A DNA stretch of 5,557 nt, taken from contig CAMLRI010000181.1 of assembly GCA_946482385.1 (NCBI GenBank), positions 1 to 5,557 of the forward strand, read 5' to 3'. This document shows positions 1-5,557 of the stretch, piece by piece. This DNA is from an uncultured Cellvibrio sp. Lineage in GTDB: Bacteria > Pseudomonadota > Gammaproteobacteria > Pseudomonadales > Cellvibrionaceae. Under the pieces are notes generated by a model, which was not told where the DNA came from, did no database searches, and saw only the letters and a list, made by a program, of their open reading frames with translations. Position 1 is the first letter of the stretch; each line of letters opens with the position of its first letter. Made by a program: the position numbers and the translations under genes.

Positions 1-205
1 TTGCTTGCTGGCGGTGCTGGCTTATGGCTGGGGTTTGGATTTGGGCGAATTGGGTGTTTACCTACTGGCCATCTTTATAGTGTTATTAGGCTTAATGGTA
101 GTGGCAGCTTTGGTGGGTTGGTTGATTTATTTGTGGAGAAAGCGCACCGCCGAGCCTTGGCTGGGGCAGGGCGATCAGGATGATGAGGCGCCGCCCAAAC
201 CCTAA
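1..205 (+). CDS. C-terminal end of an unrecognised membrane protein (partial)
   Basis: The reading frame of codons beginning at position 2 is open to the left edge and ends with TAA at 203-205, so this is most likely the tail of a longer gene. A TTG at 5 could serve as a start, but nothing upstream is visible to support it. The visible peptide has a short hydrophobic stretch, then a strongly hydrophobic run of about 30 residues rich in L, V, I and A. It then has a positive patch (WRKR) and a polar, acidic, proline-rich tail ending PPKP. This is the look of a final transmembrane helix with a short cytoplasmic tail, by the positive-inside rule. The gene converges on the ypjD-like gene with only 7 bases between stop codons, and no clear terminator hairpin with a T-run separates them. 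I do not recognise the family. It is not the CorC-type transporter often found near ffh in pseudomonads, because that ends in a soluble domain. Confidence 0.55.
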   Translation, partial: CLLAVLAYGWGLDLGELGVYLLAIFIVLLGLMVVAALVGWLIYLWRKRTAEPWLGQGDQDDEAPPKP

Positions 206-212
206 TGCAGCC

Positions 213-1025
213 TTACCAGCTGCGCTGCAAAATAATTTCCACCACTAAGCGGCTGCCGAAATAGGCGAGCATTAGGCACACAAAACCGGCCAGTGCCCAG
301 CGGATAGCTTTGTTGCCACGCCAGCCCAGCTGCCATCTGCCCCACAATAACACCGCATAAATTACCCAGGCGCAGAGCGAAAACACCGTTTTGTGCACCA
401 GGTGTTGGGCAAACATATCTTCCAAAAACCAAAAGCCCGAGGCTATGGCTAGGGTGAGCATAATTTCCCCCACCCACAGCAATTCAAACAGCAGGGTTTC
501 TATGGTTTGTAGGGGGGGCAGCAAGCGCATCCCCGGGGTCAGCTGTTTGTGTTTGAGCTGGCGGGTTTGGTAGGCCAGCAGCAATGCTTGCAGGCTGGCG
601 ATGGTGAGCAGGCTGTAGGCCAGGATCGACAAGAGTACATGGCTGGCGATGGAGTAATTGAGCAGGTGGCCGGTTTGTTGGTCGCTGTTCACTACCGCCA
701 ATAGCGATAAGGCCGAGAGTGGAAACAGCAGCACAAATAAATTGTGCAGGGCTTTTTTCAGGCTGCTGATCAGCACTAATAAGTTGATTACCCAAAAAAT
801 CAGCGAGGAAACTGCAAAGTAACTGAGCTGGAAGCCGTCGCGCTGGAAGTGCCCGGCGAAAACGCCGATGCCGTGAACCGCCAGCGCGACGGCGGCGGTG
901 AGCAGGAGGCTGCGGCGCTCCAGGCTGTGTTGGCGCAGCAGGCGCAGCACAAAATACAAGCTGGCCAGGCTGTAAATAACCAGGGCGGCAAGATTGGCGC
1001 TTTGTGTGAGTGAGTGGGTAATCAT
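213..1025 (-). CDS. ypjD: YpjD/CcsA-like eight-helix inner-membrane protein
   Basis: The product is 270 residues, the usual length for the YpjD branch of the CcsA/CcmC superfamily ('cytochrome c assembly protein' domain). I see eight hydrophobic segments, roughly at residues 10-30, 38-58, 70-88, 93-113, 126-150, 182-200, 210-232 and 240-265. Family hallmarks are the H129-x3-S133-x2-A-Y137 stretch, H211-K212 followed by a W-x2-Y helix, GWRG at 234-237, and a final helix with AYFGSR (254-259). The WGxxWxWD heme-handling motif of true CcsA/CcmC proteins is absent between helices 6 and 7, so a direct role in heme delivery is not supported. The gene is divergent from ffh, the same arrangement as E. 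coli ypjD-ffh, which supports the assignment. The ATG at 1025 is chosen for a hydrophobic start a few residues in; only a weak GGAA lies upstream. The biochemical function of YpjD is not established. Confidence 0.88.
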   Translation of the reverse strand: MITHSLTQSANLAALVIYSLASLYFVLRLLRQHSLERRSLLLTAAVALAVHGIGVFAGHFQRDGFQLSYFAVSSLIFWVINLLVLISSLKKALHNLFVLLFPLSALSLLAVVNSDQQTGHLLNYSIASHVLLSILAYSLLTIASLQALLLAYQTRQLKHKQLTPGMRLLPPLQTIETLLFELLWVGEIMLTLAIASGFWFLEDMFAQHLVHKTVFSLCAWVIYAVLLWGRWQLGWRGNKAIRWALAGFVCLMLAYFGSRLVVEIILQRSW

Positions 1026-1161
1026 GCCGCTATCTATTCCATTGGCAAGCTGAACCGGGCGCCCAGTGTGTCACAAGGCGCGGCGCTTTTGAAGGGAATG
1101 AGAAATCCCCTTATTTGGATCGCCGTTGTTAATCGCGCGCAAATTATGGGGAATTTGGGGG

Positions 1162-1167
1162 TATAAT
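1162..1167 (+). promoter_or_regulatory. Candidate -10 box of the ffh promoter
   Basis: A perfect TATAAT lies 62 bases before the ffh start codon in the divergent ypjD-ffh gap. The hexamer 17 bases upstream (GCAAAT, 1139-1144) is a poor match to TTGACA and there is no TG extension, so recognition of the -35 region is unclear. Transcription would begin near 1174, giving a leader of about 55 bases. I could not find an equally good promoter on the minus strand for ypjD. Confidence 0.5.
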
Positions 1168-1229
1168 CGCCGCCAGTTTTCCGGCCGGGCTGCTCCGGTT
1201 TGCATCACCTCTTATGTTAGAGACAGGCT

Positions 1230-2606
1230 ATGTTTGAGAATTTAACCGATCGCTTATCCCACACACTGCGCAGCCTTACCGGTAAGGCGCGCCTGAGTGA
1301 AGACAATATCAAGGATGCCCTGCGCGACGTGCGCAAGGCGCTGCTGGAGGCCGATGTGGCGCTGCCGGTGGTCAAGGCCTTTATCGACCAGGTGCGCAGC
1401 CGTGCCCTGGGGCAACAAATTAGCAAAGCGCTTAACCCCGGGCAGCAGTTCCTCAAGATTGTTGAGGCAGAGCTGATTGCCACTATGGGGCAGGCCAACG
1501 AGAGCCTGAACCTGGCACAGCAACCGCCGGCGATTATTCTGATGGCGGGCCTGCAGGGTGCGGGTAAAACGACCTCTGTGGCCAAGTTGGCGCGCTTCCT
1601 GAAAGAGCGTGAGAAGAAAAAAGTCTTGGTGGTGAGCGCCGACGTATACCGTCCGGCGGCTATCCAGCAATTGCAAACCCTGGCGGGTGAAGTGGGGGTT
1701 GAATTTTTCCCTTCCAGTGGTGAGCAGCAGCCACTGGATATTGCGCGCCATGCGTTGGATCACGCCAAAAAACAGTTCTTTGATGTGCTGATTGTCGACA
1801 CCGCTGGTCGCCTGCATATCGATGAAGACTTGATGGTGGAGATTAAAGACCTGCATGCCGCCCTCAAGCCTATTGAAACCCTGTTTGTAATAGATGCCAT
1901 GATCGGCCAGGACGCGGTGAACACCGCCAAGGCCTTTAACGATGCGCTGCCGCTGACCGGTGTGATCCTCACCAAGGCCGACGGTGATGCCCGTGGCGGT
2001 GCGGCTCTGTCGGTGCGCCATATCACAGGCAAGCCCATTAAGTTTTTGGGTATGGGCGAAAAGGTGGATGCCCTGGAGCCTTTCCACCCCGAGCGTATTG
2101 CCTCGCGCATTCTCGGTATGGGCGATGTGCTCTCGCTGATTGAGCAGGTAGAGCGCAATGTCGACAAGGCCAAGGCTGAAAAACTGATTAAAAAAGTCAC
2201 CAAGGGCCAGAAGTTTGATTTGGAAGACCTGCGCGACCAGTTGCAGCAAATGCAAAACATGGGCGGCCTGACCTCCATGCTCGATAAGCTTCCCGGCTTG
2301 GGCAATGTGGCGCAAATGGCGCAAACGGCCAACATGAATAAGCAGTTCAAAACCATGGAGGCGATTATCAACTCCATGACTCCCGAGGAGCGCCGCAACC
2401 CCGATGATTTGAGCGGTTCACGCAAGCGTCGTATTACCATGGGCTCGGGCACCCAAATCCAGGATCTCAACCGATTGCTGAAACAGCATAAGCAAATGGC
2501 GAAGATGATGGGCAAAATGAAGGGCGGCGGCATGCAAAAAATGATGCGCGGTCTGGGTGGCGTTATGCCGGGTGGCGGTATGTTGCCGCCGGGATTCGGC
2601 AAGTAA
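1230..2606 (+). CDS. ffh: Signal recognition particle protein Ffh (SRP54)
   Basis: Ffh is the GTPase of the bacterial signal recognition particle. With 4.5S RNA it binds hydrophobic signal sequences on ribosomes and docks with FtsY to deliver them to the inner membrane. The product is 458 residues, normal for the family. Residues 1-90 form the helical N domain, with DVRKALLEADV at 33-43. The G domain carries the P-loop GLQGAGKTT (107-115), the SRP-specific segment SADVYRPAA (136-144), DTAGR (190-194) and TKADGDARGG (248-257). The closing loop is GMGEKVDALEPF (274-285). The methionine-rich M domain follows, with the RNA-binding SGSRKRRI (395-402) and GSG (405-407). It ends in a Met/Gly-rich tail (about 422-458). 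The ATG at 1230 is supported by the conserved MFENLTDRL start and an AGAG (1219-1222) seven bases upstream. A strong terminator follows, and the usual downstream partner rpsP is absent. Confidence 0.98.
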   Translation: MFENLTDRLSHTLRSLTGKARLSEDNIKDALRDVRKALLEADVALPVVKAFIDQVRSRALGQQISKALNPGQQFLKIVEAELIATMGQANESLNLAQQPPAIILMAGLQGAGKTTSVAKLARFLKEREKKKVLVVSADVYRPAAIQQLQTLAGEVGVEFFPSSGEQQPLDIARHALDHAKKQFFDVLIVDTAGRLHIDEDLMVEIKDLHAALKPIETLFVIDAMIGQDAVNTAKAFNDALPLTGVILTKADGDARGGAALSVRHITGKPIKFLGMGEKVDALEPFHPERIASRILGMGDVLSLIEQVERNVDKAKAEKLIKKVTKGQKFDLEDLRDQLQQMQNMGGLTSMLDKLPGLGNVAQMAQTANMNKQFKTMEAIINSMTPEERRNPDDLSGSRKRRITMGSGTQIQDLNRLLKQHKQMAKMMGKMKGGGMQKMMRGLGGVMPGGGMLPPGFGK

Positions 2607-2617
2607 TCATCATCGTC

Positions 2618-2654
2618 AAACGACAAGGCCCGCATTAGCGGGCTTTGTTGTTTT
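2618..2654 (+). terminator. Rho-independent terminator of ffh, possibly bidirectional
   Basis: The left arm AAACGACAAGGCCCGC (2618-2633) pairs with the right arm GCGGGCTTTGTTGTTT (2638-2653) over 16 base pairs, two of them G-U, around an ATTA loop (2634-2637). The core is GC-rich and the right arm becomes T-rich (TTTGTTGTTTT), as expected for an intrinsic terminator. It starts 12 bases after the ffh stop. The convergent HopJ-family gene ends at 2675, so read from the other strand the same hairpin could also stop that transcript. Its T-run in that direction is weak. Confidence 0.88.
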
Positions 2655-2674
2655 GGGGTGGATCTTCGCGTGGG

Positions 2675-3031
2675 TTAATTGTGGCGCTGGAGCGGTTGCA
2701 GTGCCTCGCCATCAAAATTCACACCGGCCCAGCCCTGTTGCATAAAGTTACGGATATTTTGGTGATCGTTTTTATCCGGATGCTGCAGTACATCAATACG
2801 GTAGTAATCGCCAAAGCAGGCCAGGGTTTGCTGTTCGCTCAAGCCCTGCAGGCGCGCAAAGCTGAATAGCTTGCAGGAACCGGAGTTTTGCCCAGCCTCG
2901 TTGACCTGGTTGCCATTGCAAAAGCGGGTGGGGGTAAAGTGGTAGTTGGCATCTATAGTGGTGATGGTATCGCTAAAGCTGATGCTCGCGGGTTCTGCAT
3001 AAAGTTTGTTCAAAAAATCCTGAATTTGCAT
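2675..3031 (-). CDS. HopJ-family protein (HopJ type III effector family)
   Basis: The product is 118 residues from the ATG at 3031. It matches the compact HopJ family, named after a Pseudomonas syringae effector but common in bacteria without a plant-injection system. Recognisable blocks are the N-terminal FLNKL (6-10), ISFSDTITTID with NYHFTPT (17-35), NEAGQNSGSCKLFSFA (44-59), LSEQQTLACFGDYYR (64-78) and HPDKNDHQNIRNFMQQGW (84-101). There is no signal peptide and no membrane segment, so it should be a soluble cytoplasmic protein. Three cysteines (38, 53, 72) are present. An in-frame GTG at 3043 would add four residues, but it overlaps the GAGG ribosome-binding site that sits well for the ATG, so I prefer the ATG. 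The gene is convergent with ffh and divergent from maeA. No secretion or virulence gene is visible nearby, and the molecular function is unknown. Confidence 0.9.
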   Translation of the reverse strand: MQIQDFLNKLYAEPASISFSDTITTIDANYHFTPTRFCNGNQVNEAGQNSGSCKLFSFARLQGLSEQQTLACFGDYYRIDVLQHPDKNDHQNIRNFMQQGWAGVNFDGEALQPLQRHN

Positions 3032-3040
3032 TGTAGAGTA

Positions 3041-3046
3041 CACCTC
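3041..3046 (-). promoter_or_regulatory. Ribosome-binding site that sets the start of the HopJ-family gene
   Basis: On the minus strand the sequence reads GAGGTG, followed by nine bases and the ATG at 3031-3029. This spacing favours the ATG over the GTG at 3043, because that GTG lies inside the ribosome-binding site itself. Confidence 0.6.
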
Positions 3047-3064
3047 GTTGATTAAGCGTCGGCT

Positions 3065-3093
3065 ATTCTACCCTGCGGCATTTTATGAATAAA
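3065..3093 (-). promoter_or_regulatory. Candidate promoter of the HopJ-family gene
   Basis: On the minus strand a TAGAAT (-10, plus-strand positions 3065-3070) lies 17 bases from TTTATT (-35, positions 3088-3093). The -10 matches five of six consensus bases and the -35 only three. Transcription would start near 3058, about 27 bases before the ATG. I saw no comparable pair facing maeA in this gap. Confidence 0.35.
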
Positions 3094-3176
3094 AATTATC
3101 TCCCGCTTTGGCTGGTTGTCGCCGATTAAGTGCGCTATGGTTGCCGGCAATTCCATGCACAGCTGAAGTTTATGCC

Positions 3177-4865
3177 ATGTCGAAAAAACGCCCCATTTAC
3201 ATTCCCTTTGCTGGCCCCGCACTCCTCGAAGCCCCACTGTTAAACAAAGGCAGCGCCTTTAGCCAGCGCGAGCGGCAGCAATTTAATTTGGAGGGCTTGT
3301 TGCCCTACAACATTGAAACAATTGAAGAGCAGGAGGCGCGGGTCTACCAGCAGCTGTGTGCGTTCCAAACGCCTATGGATAAGCATATTTACCTGCGCAA
3401 TATCCAAGATACCAATGAGACTGTGTATTTTCGCTTGGTAACTGACCATTTGGCAGAAATCATGCCCTTGATTTACACCCCCACCGTGGGGCTTGCCTGC
3501 CAGCAGTTTTCGAAGATTTACCGGCGCAAACGCGGTTTGTTTATTTCCTATCCCGATCGCGACCGCATTGAGGATATGTTGCAAAACGCCACCAAGCAGA
3601 ATGTCAAAGTGATCGTTGTTACCGATGGCGAGCGTATCCTCGGTTTGGGCGACCAGGGCATAGGTGGTATGGGAATCCCCATCGGCAAATTGGCACTTTA
3701 TACCGCCTGTGGTGGGATTAGCCCCGCCTATACCTTACCTATCACCCTGGATGTGGGTACCAATAATGCGGCCCTGTTAGATGACCCTATGTATATGGGC
3801 TGGCGCCATCCCCGCATTACCGGCGACGACTATTACGCTTTTGTCGATGAGTTTATCCAGGCCGTGAAAATGCGTTGGCCAGATGCCTTATTGCAGTTTG
3901 AGGATTTTGCCCAGGATCACGCCACCCCCTTGTTACAGCGCTATCGCGACCAGCTGTGTTGTTTTAACGACGATATCCAGGGTACCGCGGCGGTAACTGT
4001 CGGCACTTTGATGTCGGCCTGCCAGGCCAAGGGGGAAACCCTGGCGCAACAGCGGGTGGTATTTGCGGGGGCGGGTTCCGCTGGCTGCGGTATTGCCGAG
4101 CATATTGTTAAACAGATGATGGCCGAGGGACTGAGCGAGGCCGAGGCCCGGGGGCGTATTTATCTGCTCAGTATCGATGGTTTGTTGCGAGAGTCATCGC
4201 CCAACCTCTTTGATTTCCAGCGGGTTCTGGCGACACCTGAAGCGGTAGTTGCCCAGTGGGGGCTAGGGGATGCCGAGAAAATTGAATTGCTGGATGTGGT
4301 GCGCCATGCTGGCCCCAGCGTGCTGATTGGGGTGTCGGGCAAGGCCGGTCTGTTTACCAAGGCGGTGGTCGACGCCATGCAGGCCAGGTGCGAGCGCCCC
4401 ATTATCCTGCCGTTATCCAACCCCACCTCCCAGGTAGAGGCTCAGCCGGTGGATATTTTGCGTTGGACCGGGGGCAAGGCCATGGTGGCAACGGGTAGCC
4501 CTTTCCCTCCCGTGGATATGGGCGACCAGCATTACGATATTGCCCAGTGCAACAACAGCTACATATTCCCCGGTATTGGCCTGGGGGTTATTACCTGCAA
4601 GGCGCGGCGTATTACCGATGGCATGTTGATGGCAGCCAGCCGCGCTTTGGCGGCCAGTTCACCCATAGTGCGCGAGGGCAGGGGGGCGCTCTTGCCGCCT
4701 CTGGAGTCGATTCGCGATGTGAGCAAGTTGATCGCCAAGGCAGTGATAGTGCAGGCAATCGCCGATGGTGTGGCACTGCCTATACCGCCGGAATTGATTG
4801 ATCAGCAAATCGAAAAGCGTTTTTGGTATCCCGAATACCGCGAGTATCGTCGCACCTCTTTTTAA
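3177..4865 (+). CDS. maeA: NAD-type malic enzyme (malate dehydrogenase, decarboxylating)
   Basis: The enzyme oxidatively decarboxylates malate to pyruvate and CO2 in the cytoplasm, reducing NAD(P) and linking the TCA cycle to pyruvate. The product is 562 residues and follows E. coli MaeA (about 565) nearly end to end. The N-terminal domain has [19 protein letters not shown] (7-25) and [14 protein letters not shown] (69-82). Y100 in IYTPTVG is the expected general acid, and [20 protein letters not shown] (161-180) contains K171, the expected catalytic base. Metal ligands would be E242-D243 (FEDFAQ) and D266 (FNDDIQGT). The dinucleotide fold has GAGSAG (298-303), then LSNPTS (413-418) and IFPGIGLG (463-470), and the C-terminus is [10 protein letters not shown]348, aligned with the Gln of NAD-preferring enzymes, suggests NAD, but the loop at 331-336 is unusual. 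The start is the ATG at 3177, matching the family; a weak GAAG lies eight bases upstream. The in-frame TTG at 3108 adds 23 residues unlike the family and is rejected. Confidence 0.96.
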   Translation: MSKKRPIYIPFAGPALLEAPLLNKGSAFSQRERQQFNLEGLLPYNIETIEEQEARVYQQLCAFQTPMDKHIYLRNIQDTNETVYFRLVTDHLAEIMPLIYTPTVGLACQQFSKIYRRKRGLFISYPDRDRIEDMLQNATKQNVKVIVVTDGERILGLGDQGIGGMGIPIGKLALYTACGGISPAYTLPITLDVGTNNAALLDDPMYMGWRHPRITGDDYYAFVDEFIQAVKMRWPDALLQFEDFAQDHATPLLQRYRDQLCCFNDDIQGTAAVTVGTLMSACQAKGETLAQQRVVFAGAGSAGCGIAEHIVKQMMAEGLSEAEARGRIYLLSIDGLLRESSPNLFDFQRVLATPEAVVAQWGLGDAEKIELLDVVRHAGPSVLIGVSGKAGLFTKAVVDAMQARCERPIILPLSNPTSQVEAQPVDILRWTGGKAMVATGSPFPPVDMGDQHYDIAQCNNSYIFPGIGLGVITCKARRITDGMLMAASRALAASSPIVREGRGALLPPLESIRDVSKLIAKAVIVQAIADGVALPIPPELIDQQIEKRFWYPEYREYRRTSF

Positions 4866-4920
4866 GGCCGGTATTTCAGTTTCAGGTGTGGTGTTTAGAG
4901 TGGTTTACTACGAATGGAGA

Positions 4921-4948
4921 GGTATAAGTACATAGGTATGAGTACACA
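4921..4948 (+). repeat. Imperfect 14-base tandem repeat across the start of the YecA-family gene
   Basis: GGTATAAGTACATA (4921-4934) is followed directly by GGTATGAGTACACA (4935-4948), with 12 of 14 bases identical. The preferred ATG (4938) lies in the second copy; the same place in the first copy is ATA. The unit is not a multiple of three, so gain or loss of a copy would change the reading frame from the upstream ATG at 4914 and alter ribosome-binding-site spacing. Confidence 0.7.
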
Positions 4949-5557
4949 GGTGCTGCCGGTTGAGAGGCCGGCGCTGACAGAATTAAGGGCGCTGTTGGAA
5001 TCCCCCCGGTGCCCGGCTTACAGCATGGACTTTTACCAGTTGGATGGTTATGTGCGCGCCCTGTGCGTGGCGCCAGGGGGATCGGAAAACCTGGATTGGA
5101 TGCCCTTGGTATTCAATGAGCAGGAACCTGCCTATGCTTCTGCTGCTGAGCAGGAGTTAATCCGCTTGCAGTTGGCTGCACTTTATCAGTTCCATACCGA
5201 CCAAGTTGCCAGAAACTTGTGCAATTTACCCTGTTCAACGGTATATGCTAGGCTTCTGGAAGCGCGCCCCGATATAGAGCAGTGGGCGCGAGGCTTTATG
5301 CAGGGATATATAGTCCGGGAAGATGAGTGGAATAATGCGTTAAACTGGGTGACAAATAGTCATATGAATCATAAAATCAGCCCCAACGCTATTTATGATG
5401 AATTTGACGCCATTCTTGCTATAGTTTCTCATGTTGCCGATGCCAGCTACGCCTTGGCAACCGGGGTGCCAGAAGCTGAGTTGGCGCAGGCTTTCGAATC
5501 TTTTGCCAATACAGTAGTTCGCTGGGGGCAACTGGGGCGAGAGCTCTCTACAAGGAT
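4938..5557 (+). CDS. YecA/UPF0149-family protein (partial, runs off the right edge)
   Basis: The frame gives 206 codons without a stop before the window ends. Family features are SMDFYQLDGYVRAL (29-42), which matches the ELDG-type motif of YecA proteins, then a proline with WMPLVF (54-59), and QWARGFMQGY (115-124), equivalent to the W-x2-G-[FY]-x2-G block of the family. A helical C-terminal region follows. Some YecA proteins end with a zinc-binding SEC-C tail; whether this one does lies beyond the window. No signal peptide or membrane helix is seen. The ATG at 4938 is preferred, but GGAGAGG (4916-4922) is 15 bases away, which is long. An in-frame ATG at 4914 would add eight residues (MERYKYIG) without a good ribosome-binding site. 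Rare-type AGG/AGA codons (residues 10, 17, 92, 105, 206) are more common than in maeA. It is in the same direction as maeA, with a 72-base gap and no evident terminator, so cotranscription is possible. The molecular role of the family is not established. Confidence 0.85.
   Translation, partial: MSTQVLPVERPALTELRALLESPRCPAYSMDFYQLDGYVRALCVAPGGSENLDWMPLVFNEQEPAYASAAEQELIRLQLAALYQFHTDQVARNLCNLPCSTVYARLLEARPDIEQWARGFMQGYIVREDEWNNALNWVTNSHMNHKISPNAIYDEFDAILAIVSHVADASYALATGVPEAELAQAFESFANTVVRWGQLGRELSTR

Noticed and set aside
1..183. Plus-strand frame beginning TTG at position 1 (60 codons)
   Set aside because: It overlaps the frame ending at 205, and its Gly/Arg-rich translation lacks coherent hydrophobic pattern. 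The 5-205 frame gives a convincing transmembrane tail.
206..229. Inverted repeat TGCAGC / GCTGCA near the convergent stops
   Set aside because: The stem is only six base pairs with a 12-base loop and no T-run on either strand, so I do not call it a terminator.
1092..1112. Short inverted repeat AAGGG / CCCTT in the ypjD-ffh gap
   Set aside because: Five base pairs with an 11-base loop are expected by chance, and the repeat does not overlap a convincing promoter.
1214..1237. Seven-codon ORF (ATG at 1214, TGA at 1235-1237) overlapping the ffh start
   Set aside because: It is very short, has no clear ribosome-binding site, and is likely to arise by chance in a leader of this size.
1254..2324. 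Long minus-strand open frames opposite ffh (356 and 291 codons)
   Set aside because: They are fully antisense to an unambiguous ffh and have no family-like motifs. Their length follows from the codon bias of the real gene.
3108..3176. Upstream extension of maeA from a TTG at 3108
   Set aside because: The 23 extra residues do not resemble the family N-terminus. The ATG at 3177 gives a length and start that match MaeA.
5340..5531. Minus-strand 63-codon frame opposite the YecA-family gene
   Set aside because: It is antisense to a frame with recognisable family motifs and has no features of its own.

Overview
The window looks like an ordinary chromosomal housekeeping segment from a gammaproteobacterium of moderate GC content. 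The divergent ypjD-ffh pair and the close resemblance of the malic enzyme to E. coli MaeA support this. The mix of a HopJ-family gene, a long-form NAD malic enzyme and a YecA/UPF0149 gene would fit the Cellvibrio/Saccharophagus/Teredinibacter neighbourhood, but that narrower placement is inference from memory.

Layout, left to right. Positions 1-205 (+) hold the 3' end of an unrecognised membrane protein. It runs convergently, with a 7-base gap, into an eight-helix inner-membrane protein of the YpjD/CcsA-like family (213-1025, -). A 204-base divergent intergenic region follows, with a TATAAT box facing right. Next is ffh (1230-2606, +), the protein part of the signal recognition particle, closed by a long-stem terminator at about 2618-2654. 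The terminator lies between ffh and the convergent HopJ-family gene (2675-3031, -). A 145-base divergent gap separates that gene from maeA, an NAD-type malic enzyme (3177-4862 plus stop). After a 72-base gap a YecA/UPF0149-family gene starts at 4938 and runs off the right edge.

The genes are mostly separate transcription units on alternating strands and do not form one pathway. Ffh delivers nascent membrane proteins to the translocon. MaeA converts malate to pyruvate. The YpjD-like, HopJ-like and YecA-like proteins belong to families without an assigned biochemical activity. There is no gene-free stretch above about 210 bases.

I found no CRISPR array, insertion sequence, tRNA, rRNA or defence-type system, and nothing that amounts to a new biological system. 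The points worth a second look are an altered dinucleotide-binding loop in the malic enzyme, the absence of the WWD heme motif in the CcsA-like protein, the HopJ-family gene, the missing rpsP-rimM-trmD-rplS block after ffh, and an imperfect 14-base tandem repeat across the start of the last gene.
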